Assembly (NCBI GenBank): GCA_035276085.1
Contig: DATELY010000127.1
Location: 1 to 64,000 of the forward strand
Origin: DATELY01 sp035276085
GTDB taxonomy: Bacteria > Pseudomonadota > Gammaproteobacteria > Steroidobacterales > Steroidobacteraceae
Length of the DNA: 64,000 nt
Direction: 5' to 3'
Part shown: piece by piece, positions 42,154 to 50,317 of the stretch
How the letters are laid out: each line of letters starts with the position of its first letter
Numbering within the stretch: position 1 is the first letter of the stretch
Position numbers and translations under genes: made by a program
Notes under the pieces: generated by a model
The model's database searches: none
Told to the model about the DNA's origin: nothing
The model's input: only the letters and a program-made list of their open reading frames with translations

Positions 42154-42200
42154 TCCGATAACTCCGGGGAGTCGCGCCAGGGGGGCGCGAAAGGGCGGCA

Positions 42201-42230
42201 AGTCTACTGGAGCCCTCCTCCGTTTGGCAA
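42201..42230 (-). promoter_or_regulatory. Candidate rplM-rpsI promoter
   Basis: Minus strand: TTGCCA, 18-base spacer, TAGACT, about 50 bases before the rplM ATG. Both boxes are reasonable sigma70 matches; the placement is inferred from position only. Confidence 0.45.
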
Positions 42231-42257
42231 ACCAGATTACCCCTGAAAACTCAAGGA

Positions 42258-42297
42258 CTAGCAGCCTGTCGGACTTAGGATTGATCTACTGCGGCGG
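42258..42297. repeat. Truncated copy of the palindromic element at 52521-52590
   Basis: CTAGCAGCCTGTCGGACTTA then GGATTGATCTACTGCGGCGG: 40 bases identical to the reverse complement of one end and the loop of the 70-bp element. The other arm is missing. It lies just upstream of coq7. Confidence 0.88.
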
Positions 42298-42336
42298 CCG
42301 TACCCACCGATGCCAGGGCTGCCCCGCGAGGCTCTA

Positions 42337-42342
42337 TATAAT
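42337..42342 (+). promoter_or_regulatory. Perfect -10 box overlapping the coq7 start
   Basis: TATAAT at 42337-42342 overlaps the first possible coq7 ATG (42341). No good -35 box 16-18 bases upstream. If used, transcription would begin near 42349-42350, at the second in-frame ATG (42350), giving a leaderless message. Confidence 0.35.
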
Positions 42343-43015
42343 GAGTCGCATGACGCCGGTATCCCCCGCCCCCGCCGATTCCCGACAGTACTCCGCGCTG
42401 GACCGACTCTTGGGGCAGTTCGACCAGGCCTTACGCACCGTGGCGACCCGGACTCGGGCCGACCGACCGAGCCCTGCCGCTACGGCCGCGAACGCAGAGC
42501 TCACCAGTGAAGAACGGAGTCGCGCCGCCGGCTTGATGCGCGTGAATCACGCGGGCGAAGTCGCGGCTCAAGCGCTGTACTACGGCCAGGCACTCACCGC
42601 CTCCTCACCTGCGACTCGCGCTGCCCTGCTCAAAGCCGCTCAAGAGGAAGGCGACCACCTCGCGTGGTGTGCCCAGCGACTCGAGGAACTCGGCAGTCAT
42701 ACCAGCTACATCAATCCTGTCTGGTATGTCGGCTCATTCACCATCGGCGCGGTCGCCGGCCTGGCAGGCGACCGCTCCAGTCTGGGGTTCGTCGCGGAAA
42801 CCGAGCGACAGGTGGAAGAGCATTTATCCTCGCATCTCAATCGGCTGCCCGAGCCGGACTCGCGCTCACGCGCGATCGTCAGTCAGATGCAACTCGATGA
42901 GCGCGAGCACGGTCGCTATGCAGTGGCCAATGGCGGTGTGCCGCTGCCGGGAGTCATCCGCCGGCTCATGCGTGTAACCGCACGCATCATGACGAGTACG
43001 TCATATTGGGTGTAA
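42341..43015 (+). CDS. coq7: 3-demethoxyubiquinol 3-hydroxylase
   Basis: 224 residues (221 if ATG 42350 is used). Di-iron carboxylate protein: RVNHAGEVAAQALYYGQAL and AAQEEGDHLAWCAQRLEEL carry the first Glu/His ligands; ETERQVEEHLSSHLNRLPEP and QMQLDEREHGRYAVANGGV the second. Hydroxylates C6 of the ring in ubiquinone synthesis, doing the job UbiF does in E. coli. Fits with ubiH and the VisC-type gene. Confidence 0.95.
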   Translation: MSRMTPVSPAPADSRQYSALDRLLGQFDQALRTVATRTRADRPSPAATAANAELTSEERSRAAGLMRVNHAGEVAAQALYYGQALTASSPATRAALLKAAQEEGDHLAWCAQRLEELGSHTSYINPVWYVGSFTIGAVAGLAGDRSSLGFVAETERQVEEHLSSHLNRLPEPDSRSRAIVSQMQLDEREHGRYAVANGGVPLPGVIRRLMRVTARIMTSTSYWV

Positions 43016-43083
43016 GCCTCATTCCTTACGGTCCCATCTGTACGCAAGATCATCCATGCGCACAACTGGGTAAAACAGATGTG

Positions 43084-43122
43084 CTTGCGGTACGCTCCCC
43101 GCTGTATTAAAAGGCCCGCAAG
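43084..43122. promoter_or_regulatory. Inverted repeat in the crp leader
   Basis: CTTGCGG (43084-43090) and CCGCAAG (43116-43122) flank an AT-rich TATTAAAA stretch 50-90 bases before crp. It could be a regulator site or a leader hairpin; I see no exact CRP-type TGTGA-N6-TCACA site. Confidence 0.35.
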
Positions 43123-43170
43123 ATTAATTCCTCACAAGTCGTGCAATCTCAACGACATATAGGGGCACCT

Positions 43171-43947
43171 ATGGAAGACGGCGCGAAGCCATTGAGCGAC
43201 ATTCCGGCGATCAACCGATTCCTGAGCTACTGCCGGATACGCACCGTACCTTCCAAGACGGTGGTCATCCACGCCGGCGACCTGCCCGATGTTCTCTACT
43301 ACATCGTCAGCGGCTCCGTCGAAGTCATGATCGAGGACGAGGAAGGCAACGAGATGGTGTTGGCCTACCTCAACAAGGGTCAGTTCTTCGGCGAGATGGG
43401 CTTGTTCTACGAGCAGCCCACGCGCAGTGCCTGGGTGCGTACGCGCCAGCAATGTGAGCTCGCCGAAATGACCTATCCGCGTTTCCGCCAGCTCGCCGCG
43501 GAAAGTCCGGGCCTCGTGTTCGAGCTCGCAACGCAGCTCGCCACACGCCTGGATCGCACCAACCGCAAACTGGGTGATCTGGCATTCGTCGATGTCACCG
43601 GTCGCGTCGCGCACGCCATCATGGATCTGTGCAGCGAGCCCGATGCGATGACGCATCCGGAAGGCATGCAGATCAAGGTCAGCCGTCAGGAGCTTTCGCG
43701 CCTGGTGGGTTGCTCGCGCGAAATGGCAGGCCGTGTGCTGAAGGTGCTGGAAGATCAGGGCCTGCTGCGCGCAACGGGCAAGACCATCGTCGTGTTCGGT
43801 GCGCGTCCAAAAATGCGCACCAAGCCTGCGATCGCCGGCGCAGCCGCTGCAAGCGGCGGCCCTTCCGGTCGACCTCTTGCTTCGCGTGATCGCATCAGCC
43901 GCGTCGCGGATGACGAGGATGATGACGACGAGGATGATGAGGACTAA
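43171..43947 (+). CDS. crp: Cyclic-AMP receptor protein / Vfr-type regulator with acidic tail
   Basis: 258 residues from ATG 43171, with AGGGG six bases upstream; a GTG at 43141 is an alternative. Cyclic-nucleotide-binding domain (YYIVSGSVEVMI; GQFFGEMGLFYEQPTRSAWV, where the Arg-Ser contacts cAMP), dimer helix, then winged-helix HTH SRQELSRLVGCSREMAGRVL. CRP/Vfr usually ends near residue 210-215. This protein adds about 40 residues, Ala/Gly/Ser-rich and ending in VADDEDDDDEDDED. Convergent with rpe across an array. Confidence 0.93.
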   Translation: MEDGAKPLSDIPAINRFLSYCRIRTVPSKTVVIHAGDLPDVLYYIVSGSVEVMIEDEEGNEMVLAYLNKGQFFGEMGLFYEQPTRSAWVRTRQQCELAEMTYPRFRQLAAESPGLVFELATQLATRLDRTNRKLGDLAFVDVTGRVAHAIMDLCSEPDAMTHPEGMQIKVSRQELSRLVGCSREMAGRVLKVLEDQGLLRATGKTIVVFGARPKMRTKPAIAGAAAASGGPSGRPLASRDRISRVADDEDDDDEDDED

Positions 43948-43949
43948 CG

Positions 43950-44026
43950 GCAAGCGGTTGGCGGATAGCGGTTTGCGGCCGCTCCGCGTCTGAACCAACC
44001 GCTAACCGCTAACCGCCAACCGCTTC
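43950..44026. repeat. Heptad array, GGTTNGC family, inverted pair (crp/rpe)
   Basis: Left arm: CAAGCGGTTGGCGGATAGCG then GTTTGCGGCC. Right arm: AACCAACCGCTAACCGCTAA then CCGCCAACCGCTT. Spacer about 17 nt. It lies between two convergent genes and contains the rpe stop. Confidence 0.87.
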
Positions 44027-44691
44027 CCCTCTTCCACCTGCTGCCGCATCTTGGCAAGCGTCGCCGCGTAATCCTTGCTCTCGAAGATCGCTGAGCCTGC
44101 GACGAACGTATCCGCGCCAGCGCGCGCGATCTCGGCGATGTTGTCCACTTTCACACCGCCATCGATTTCCAGCCGGATGTCCCGTCCGCTCGCGCGAATC
44201 AACTCGCGCACGCACCTGAGTTTCGGCAGAGCCGCGGAGATGAACTTCTGTCCGCCGAAGCCCGGATTGACCGACATCAGCAGGATCAGATCGAGCTTGT
44301 CGATGACGTGATCGAGCCAGTTCAGCGGCGTCGCCGGATTGAACACCAGACCGGGCTTGCAGCCGTGATCGCGTATCAACTGGATCGTGCGATCGACGTG
44401 TTCGGTTGCTTCGGGATGAAAGCTGATCCACGTCGCGCCCGCTGCGGCGAAATCGGGAATGATGCGATCCACCGGCTTCACCATCAGATGCACATCGATC
44501 GGTGCTTTGACGCCATGCTTGCGTAGCGCGTGGCACACCAGCGGCCCGATCGTGAGATTGGGCACGTAGTGATTGTCCATCACGTCGAAGTGGATGAGGT
44601 CGGCACCGGCGGCAACCACCGCATCGACTTCCTCACCCAGGCGAGCGAAGTCGGCCGACAGAATGGAGGGGGCGATCCAGCACGTATTCAT
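44002..44691 (-). CDS. rpe: Ribulose-phosphate 3-epimerase
   Basis: 229 residues from ATG 44691. TIM barrel with IAPSILSADFARLGEEVDAV, HFDVMDNHYVPNLTIGP, VDVHLMV-type IDVHLMVKPVDR, MSVNPGFGGQKFI and EIDGGVK. Converts ribulose-5-P to xylulose-5-P; works with rpiA. The C-terminal KRLAVSG is encoded by the array at 43950-44026. Confidence 0.95.
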   Translation of the reverse strand: MNTCWIAPSILSADFARLGEEVDAVVAAGADLIHFDVMDNHYVPNLTIGPLVCHALRKHGVKAPIDVHLMVKPVDRIIPDFAAAGATWISFHPEATEHVDRTIQLIRDHGCKPGLVFNPATPLNWLDHVIDKLDLILLMSVNPGFGGQKFISAALPKLRCVRELIRASGRDIRLEIDGGVKVDNIAEIARAGADTFVAGSAIFESKDYAATLAKMRQQVEEGKRLAVSG

Positions 44692-44750
44692 TGCATGATC
44701 TCTCTGCACTGTTCACCGCAGTAACGGACCGATCCGAGGATGGGTTGCGC

Positions 44751-45539
44751 CTACCGCATGCCTCGGGCTTCACAAATGCGCTCGTACGCAGCGCGGATCT
44801 GGCGCGTCTTCTCTGCAGCCATGTTCATCATCGCTTCCGGCAAGCCCTTCGCAACGAGCTTGTCCGGATGATTCTGATTCATCAAACGCCGATACGCCTT
44901 GGTCACTTCGGCGTTGGCGGCCTGCGCGGAAACGCCCAGCACCTCGTAAGCTGCGGCCAGCGCATCAGCACTCTTCGCGTGAGTCCCGGGCCGTTGCATC
45001 CGCAACAGCGCTTCCATCTGCACGAGATCGAAGGTCGAGACCCCGAGCACGTCGCAGACGATCGCAAGCACCTTGCGCGCAGGCTGCTGGAGACTATCCG
45101 CGCGTAACGCCGTCTGTAGCTGAATCTGCACGAACATGCGCTTGAGATCGCGCCGCTCGCGGCAGAGCGCAGCCAGCTGCTCGAGGTGCTCACGCAACGG
45201 AAAGTCCGAAGACTTCCCCGCCGTGAAGCAGTCGATCGCAAGCTGCACTTGCGATTCATCCAGACGCAAGTCCGACATCATCGCGCGCGCTGCGCGGATA
45301 TCGTCTTCAGACACCCGTCCGTCCGCCTTCGCGATGGCGCCCATCACCTGGAACGCCGCGCGGAAGAAGGCTTCCTGTACTTGTTCGGGCGTGGCGGCGC
45401 TCGCGACATTATCCGTATTGCGCTCGGTCTCCTGATCGAACCAGTGACCGACGACGGCACCGATCAATGCACCTACAGGTCCGCCGGCGAAGATGCCGAT
45501 GGTGGCGCCGATCGCCTTGCCCTGCCACAGCTTGCCCAG
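44751..45539 (-). CDS. djlA: Co-chaperone DjlA, probable CTG start
   Basis: About 262 residues. N-terminal membrane segment (GKAIGATIGIFAGGPVGALI GAVVGH, split here), central TerB-like helical domain, and C-terminal J domain AYEVLGVSAQAANAEVTKAY with HPD in NQNHPDKLVAKGLPE. The membrane segment continues upstream of any ATG, GTG or TTG. The frame closes at a TAG 12 bases before the CTG at 45539. That CTG has AGGAGA five bases upstream, so I take it as the start. Stimulates DnaK at the inner membrane. Confidence 0.8.
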   Translation of the reverse strand: MGKLWQGKAIGATIGIFAGGPVGALIGAVVGHWFDQETERNTDNVASAATPEQVQEAFFRAAFQVMGAIAKADGRVSEDDIRAARAMMSDLRLDESQVQLAIDCFTAGKSSDFPLREHLEQLAALCRERRDLKRMFVQIQLQTALRADSLQQPARKVLAIVCDVLGVSTFDLVQMEALLRMQRPGTHAKSADALAAAYEVLGVSAQAANAEVTKAYRRLMNQNHPDKLVAKGLPEAMMNMAAEKTRQIRAAYERICEARGMR

Positions 45540-45656
45540 TGGATTCTCCTACCGCTCGACGCACTTGCGCCTGCAAAGCTTCCCCGCAGGGAAGTCGCAG
45601 GCTATGGTATCAGCCTCTTCGTACATGCCTCACGTCCCAGGCTCCCGAGCTGCGCG

Positions 45657-46565
45657 ATGACCTCAGAACCTCTGCCCGTGTCTCCGCCCATGTTGCAGTC
45701 CGCAGTGCCCGGGCTTACGCGCCTGCATCAAGGCAAGGTGCGCGACATCTACGCGGTGGACGATCAACACATGCTCATCATCACGACCGATCGATTGAGT
45801 GCATTCGACGTCGTCCTGCCCGACCCCATTCCCGGCAAGGGACGCGTGCTGACGGAGATCTCGCGATTCTGGTTCGACCGCACCCGGCATATCGTGCCCA
45901 ATCATCTCACCGATATCCCGCTGGCTACGGTCGTCAAGGATGCGCAGGCTCAGGCGGCACTCGCAGATCGCAGCATGGTGGTGCGACGTCTGCGTGCGCT
46001 GCCGATCGAAGCCGTCGTGCGCGGTTACTTGATCGGCTCGGGTTGGCGCGACTATCAGGCCACGGGCCAGGTGTGCGGCATTGCGTTGCCCTCGGGCCTG
46101 CGTCAGGCAGATCGCCTGCCCGAGCCCATCTTTACGCCTTCGACCAAGGCCGCCATTGGCACGCACGATGAGAACATCGGTTTCGATGATGTCGTACGCA
46201 CGATCGGTGGCGAGCTCGCCGCGCAAGTACGCGACACCGCTGTCGCCCTCTATCGTCATGCGTCGGAATACGCGCTGACTTGCGGCATCATCATTGCCGA
46301 TACGAAGTTCGAATTCGGTGTCGATGCGAACGGGCGGCTCACGTTGATCGATGAGGCATTGACGCCGGACTCGTCGCGCTTCTGGCCGGTCGATACGTAC
46401 CGCCCCGGCACGAGCCCGCCGAGCTTCGACAAGCAGTTCGTGCGCGATTACCTGGAGACCCTGGACTGGAACAAGCGGCCGCCGGGCCCGCAGCTGCCGG
46501 CGGATGTGATCGCGCGCACGGCGGAAAAATACGCGGAAGCACTGCGACGCTTGACGCGTCATTGA
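45657..46565 (+). CDS. purC: Phosphoribosylaminoimidazole-succinocarboxamide synthase
   Basis: 302 residues. SAICAR synthetase: HQGKVRDIYAVDDQHMLIIT, TDRLSAFDVVLPDPIPGKG, VVRGYLIGSGWRDYQATGQV, IIIADTKFEFGVDANGRLTL and LIDEALTPDSSRFW. The longer, yeast-like form rather than the 237-residue E. coli type. ATG 45657 is used; Met12 (45690) is an alternative. Divergent from djlA. Confidence 0.95.
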   Translation: MTSEPLPVSPPMLQSAVPGLTRLHQGKVRDIYAVDDQHMLIITTDRLSAFDVVLPDPIPGKGRVLTEISRFWFDRTRHIVPNHLTDIPLATVVKDAQAQAALADRSMVVRRLRALPIEAVVRGYLIGSGWRDYQATGQVCGIALPSGLRQADRLPEPIFTPSTKAAIGTHDENIGFDDVVRTIGGELAAQVRDTAVALYRHASEYALTCGIIIADTKFEFGVDANGRLTLIDEALTPDSSRFWPVDTYRPGTSPPSFDKQFVRDYLETLDWNKRPPGPQLPADVIARTAEKYAEALRRLTRH

Positions 46566-46573
46566 AGGTGACC

Positions 46574-47335
46574 ATGCCAGCTTCCGAGCACATCAGCGAG
46601 GAGCTGAAGCAGCGCGTCAGAAACCTCGAATCGCAGGTAGACGCCGTGACTCGAGAGCTCGAGGCAGTGACCTACTCCGTGTCGCACGATCTGCGCGCGC
46701 CTTTGCGCAGCATCGCGGGTTATTGCCAGGTGCTGCGGGAAGAGCTCAGCCCGACCCTCGGCGCCGAGCAGCGCCACTACATGGATCGCATCCAGGAGTC
46801 GGCGGGCAGACTGTCGCGGCAGATCGATGCCTTGCTGGAGCTGTCGCGGGCCGGACGCGCCGAGTTGCATCTGCGCGATCTGGATCTGACACAGCAGGCG
46901 CTGGCGGTCATCGAAGCACTGCGCGATCGCCCGGCACGCGTGACCGTCGATGTGCAACCGGGCATGCGCGTGCATGCCGATACCCGCGCAATGCAAATCA
47001 TCCTGCAGCAATTGCTTCACAACGCCATCAAGGTCAGCGCGGCGCGCAGCGAGCCACGCATCGCCGTCACGCAGCAAACTCGTGGCGACCGCGTGACGAT
47101 ATGCGTGGCCGACAATGGCGTCGGCTTCGACCCCAAGTACGCAGACAGGCTGTTCGCACCCTTCCAGCGCCTGCACTCCGAACCCGCGTTGTCGGGAGTG
47201 GGTATTGGCTTGGCGCTCGTCCAACGGCTCGCCGCTCGCCACGGGGGCCGGACATGGGCCGAGTCGCAACCCGATGCAGGCGCGAAGTTCTACGTCGAAC
47301 TGCCCCTCGATACGCGCTTGGCGGTTAGCGGTTAG
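46574..47335 (+). CDS. Orphan soluble histidine kinase
   Basis: 253 residues. N-terminal coiled coil (residues 5-35), HisKA with phospho-acceptor in YSVSHDLRAPLRSIAGYCQV, then HATPase_c: N-box LQQLLHNAIKVSAARS, G1 VADNGVGFDPKYADRLF and G2 GVGIGLALVQRLAARHGGR. No membrane or sensor domain and no adjacent response regulator. Resembles the kinase part of phytochrome-like proteins. It follows purC by eight bases. The last residues RLAVSG come from the heptad array. Confidence 0.9.
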   Translation: MPASEHISEELKQRVRNLESQVDAVTRELEAVTYSVSHDLRAPLRSIAGYCQVLREELSPTLGAEQRHYMDRIQESAGRLSRQIDALLELSRAGRAELHLRDLDLTQQALAVIEALRDRPARVTVDVQPGMRVHADTRAMQIILQQLLHNAIKVSAARSEPRIAVTQQTRGDRVTICVADNGVGFDPKYADRLFAPFQRLHSEPALSGVGIGLALVQRLAARHGGRTWAESQPDAGAKFYVELPLDTRLAVSG

Positions 47336-47419
47336 CGGTTAGCGGTTGGAGAGACAGCACCTATGACCGCCATTTCCGCCATTCCTGCTCAACCGCTAAC
47401 CGCTAACCGCTAACCGCCT
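47317..47419. repeat. Heptad array, GGTTNGC family, inverted pair (kinase/yihY)
   Basis: Left arm: TTGGCGGTTAGCGGTTAGCG GTTAGCGG (split) to about 47348. Right arm: CAACCGCTAACCGCTAACCG CTAACCGCC from about 47390. Spacer about 40 nt. The most regular copy: GGTTAGC repeats exactly. Kinase stop inside the left arm; yihY ATG (47423) four bases after the right arm. Confidence 0.9.
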
Positions 47420-47422
47420 CCC

Positions 47423-48775
47423 ATGTTCCTCCACTGGGTCAATCGCGTCGAAGAGTGGCTCTTCGAACCGCCGGAAGAGGCGCAAGGACTGCGTCTGCTG
47501 CTGAACCGCATCCTGCGGTATCCGTATGCTCTCGCGCGGGACCTCGCCAAAGGCGATCTCACGTTGCGCGCCGTGAGCCTCGTGTACACGACGCTGCTCT
47601 CCATCGTGCCGCTCATTGCGCTGTCGTTCTCGGTGTTGAAAGGCCTCGGATATCACCGCGACCTGGAGCCGGTGCTGTATCAGTTCCTCGAACCGCTCGG
47701 CGATCGCGGCTACGAGCTCACCAGTCAGATCATGCAGTTCGTCGAGCGCGTCAGGGGCGGCGTGCTCGGCTCGCTGGGTCTGCTCTTTCTGATCTATACG
47801 GTGATCACGACGATCCAGAAGCTGGAAGAAAGCTTCAACTTCGTGTGGCGGGTCGAGAAGACCCGCAGTTTCGCGCGACGTTTCACCGAATACGTCAGCG
47901 TGATCGTCGTCGGTCCGGCACTGACCGTCGTGGCGCTGGGATTGCTTGCGACGTTCTCCAGCAGCACGCTGGTGCAGGCGCTCGCGAGCCACGAACCGCT
48001 CGGCACGTTGATCGTCGCGTTGGGCAAGATCACGCCCTACATGCTCGTGATCATCCTGTTCACGCTGCTCTACGAGCTGGTGCCGAACACGCATGTGCAC
48101 TTCCGTGCGGCTCTCATCGGCGGCGCATTCGCAGGCGTGTTGTGGGCGACCGGTGGCGCGCTGTTCACCGGCTTCATCGCGCGCTCGAACACGACGCTCG
48201 CGATCTACGCCGGCTTCGCGATCATGATCTTCGCGCTGATCTGGTTGCACGTGTCCTGGCTGATTCTGCTCCTGGGAGCGCAGCTCTCGTTCTACGTGCA
48301 AAACCCGCAGTACCTGCGCCCGGGTCGAAACGAGCTGCACCTGACGGGCAGCCTCCGCGAGCGTCTCGCGTTGTCCGTGAGCTATCTGATCGCCTGCGAC
48401 TACGAAAGTCCGCAACAGCGCTGGACGTTGAACAAGCTCGCTGAACATCTGGATATTCCGAGCGCGGCGCTGGCGCCCGTCGTGAACGCCCTGGAGTCCA
48501 AGGGCCTCCTGGTCGCGACCGATGCCGAGGTGTGGTTACCGGGGCGCGATCCGGCGAACATCGAGCTCGGCGACATTCTGGATGCCATCCGCAACGATCA
48601 CGCCGGTCCGAAGCTCAACCGCATTCGAAGCATCGTGTCGGCAGTGAATGTTGCGCGTGCCGTAGAGGCGGCGATCAGGGAAAGTGTGAAGGGGACGACA
48701 TTGAAGGATCTCGTGCGTCAAGGCGCCCCGCACGAAGTGCCGAAATCCGCCGACCGGTCGGTCGGTCATGGGTGA
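47423..48775 (+). CDS. YihY/BrkB-family inner membrane protein
   Basis: 450 residues. Six-helix YihY domain: LRAVSLVYTTLLSIVPLIAL, LGSLGLLFLIYTVITTIQKL, YVSVIVVGPALTVVALGLLA, IFALIWLHVSWLILLLGAQL. The C-terminal 130 residues look like a winged-helix domain (WTLNKLAEHLDIPSAALAPV). Once misnamed RNase BN; no nuclease activity is expected. The ATG follows the array directly, so no Shine-Dalgarno is visible. Confidence 0.9.
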   Translation: MFLHWVNRVEEWLFEPPEEAQGLRLLLNRILRYPYALARDLAKGDLTLRAVSLVYTTLLSIVPLIALSFSVLKGLGYHRDLEPVLYQFLEPLGDRGYELTSQIMQFVERVRGGVLGSLGLLFLIYTVITTIQKLEESFNFVWRVEKTRSFARRFTEYVSVIVVGPALTVVALGLLATFSSSTLVQALASHEPLGTLIVALGKITPYMLVIILFTLLYELVPNTHVHFRAALIGGAFAGVLWATGGALFTGFIARSNTTLAIYAGFAIMIFALIWLHVSWLILLLGAQLSFYVQNPQYLRPGRNELHLTGSLRERLALSVSYLIACDYESPQQRWTLNKLAEHLDIPSAALAPVVNALESKGLLVATDAEVWLPGRDPANIELGDILDAIRNDHAGPKLNRIRSIVSAVNVARAVEAAIRESVKGTTLKDLVRQGAPHEVPKSADRSVGHG

Positions 48776-48789
48776 TCGCAGGCCAGGAA

Positions 48790-48877
48790 ATGGCGCAACG
48801 GCGTAATGGCGTAATGGCGTAATGGCGTCAGAAATCACGCGCTTGACGCCATCTCGCCATGACGACCTCACGCCACG
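48790..48877. repeat. Array of GGCGTAAT units, inverted pair
   Basis: Left arm: ATGGCGCAACGGCGTAATGG CGTAATGGCGTAATGGCG (split) then TCAGAAATC. Right arm: CTTGACGCCATCTCGCCATG then CCTCACGCCACG. Units of eight bases. Lies between convergent yihY and pmbA. Confidence 0.83.
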
Positions 48878-48879
48878 CA

Positions 48880-50238
48880 CTACTCCCCCGCGATCATCAT
48901 CTCACCCAGCAATACCGAACCCGTCCTGATACCGCCGCGCGCATCGACATCGGTGCCGACGGCGACGATGTCGCGGTACATCTGCTTCAGATTGCCGGCG
49001 ATCGTGATCTCGTGCACCGGATACGCAATCGCGCCGTTCTCGACCCAGAACCCGGCAGCACCGCGCGAGTAGTCACCGGTCACGCCGTTGATGCCCTGGC
49101 CCATCAGCTCGGTAACGACCAAACCGCTTTGCATGCGGCGCAGGAGCGCGTCGAAATCCTCGTTGCCGGACTGCACGATCAGATTGTGCGTGCCGCCCGC
49201 ATTACCTGTGGTCTTCAACCCCAGCTTGCGTGCGGAATACGTGCTGAGCACGTAGCCCGTCAGCACACCGTTCTGCACGAGCTCGCGATCGCGCGTGGCA
49301 ACGCCCTCGCTATCGAACGGCGCGCTGCCCAACGCCTTGAGCAGGTGCGGCCGTTCCGAGATCTGCATCCACTCCGGGAACACCTGCTGACCGGCTGCGT
49401 CCAGCAGGAACGATGCGCGGCGATACTGACTGCCACCGCGGACCGCGCCGACGAAGTGACCGATCAGGCCACGCGCAATCTCCGGCACGAATAGCACCGG
49501 AGCGGTCCGGGTTGCGATCTTGCGCGCCTGCAAGCGCCGCAACGCACGTTGCGCAGCGCGCTCGCCGATGGCGCGTGCATCGTCGAGATCGCGCCAGTCG
49601 CGCACGGAGCTGTACCAGTAGTCGCGCTGCATCTCGCCATCGCCTTGCGCGATCACGACGCAGCTCAAGCTGTGCATGGTGCTTTCATAGCCGGCGACGA
49701 AACCAAGCGAGTTACCGAACGCGCGCACACCCCGATGCGTGGACAGCGTCGCGCCTTCCGAATTGCCAATGCGCTTGTCGACGGCCAGCGCGGCGGCTTC
49801 GCAATTCACGGCAAGATCGCGCGCTGCTTCGGGCGCGAGATTCCACGGATGATCGAGGTCGAGATCGGGAACATCACGAGCCAACGTGTCCGGCTCGGGC
49901 AAACCGGCGCAGTCATCTTCGGCCGTGAAACTGGCGATGCTCAACGCCTTGGCGACGGTTTCGCGAATCGCGCGCTCGCTCAGATCCGAAGTGCTGGCAG
50001 CGCCCTTGCGCTGACCACGATAGACCGTGACTCCCATGCCGCGGTCACGTTGATATTCGAGTGTTTCGACTTCGCCGAGGCGAGCGGTGACCGATAGACC
50101 CGTGTCCACACTCAATCCCACTTCGGCTTGCGTCGCGCCGGCGCGCCTGGCTTCTTCCAACGCAAGCGCGACCAGCGACTGTAGTTGGGCTCGAGTGAGT
50201 AGCGGCTGAGCCGCGGATGGGGTGGCAATGGCGTTCAT
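48880..50238 (-). CDS. pmbA: Metalloprotease PmbA/TldE
   Basis: 452 residues. U62 peptidase family, partner of TldD. Signatures: GATQAEVGLSVDTGLSVTAR, YQRDRGMGVTVYRGQRKGAA and the C-terminal VTELMGQGINGVTGDYSRGA. It lacks the HExxxH helix, which is on TldD (54604-56100). The heterodimer degrades unfolded peptides and matures some peptides. Divergent from darP, as in E. coli. Confidence 0.95.
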   Translation of the reverse strand: MNAIATPSAAQPLLTRAQLQSLVALALEEARRAGATQAEVGLSVDTGLSVTARLGEVETLEYQRDRGMGVTVYRGQRKGAASTSDLSERAIRETVAKALSIASFTAEDDCAGLPEPDTLARDVPDLDLDHPWNLAPEAARDLAVNCEAAALAVDKRIGNSEGATLSTHRGVRAFGNSLGFVAGYESTMHSLSCVVIAQGDGEMQRDYWYSSVRDWRDLDDARAIGERAAQRALRRLQARKIATRTAPVLFVPEIARGLIGHFVGAVRGGSQYRRASFLLDAAGQQVFPEWMQISERPHLLKALGSAPFDSEGVATRDRELVQNGVLTGYVLSTYSARKLGLKTTGNAGGTHNLIVQSGNEDFDALLRRMQSGLVVTELMGQGINGVTGDYSRGAAGFWVENGAIAYPVHEITIAGNLKQMYRDIVAVGTDVDARGGIRTGSVLLGEMMIAGE

Positions 50239-50317
50239 GATGCGGTCGATTCTAACAGCGGCCCGGCTTCCCGCTTAGAATCCAACTCAATCAACCTTGG
50301 GCATCGTGCCTGATTGT

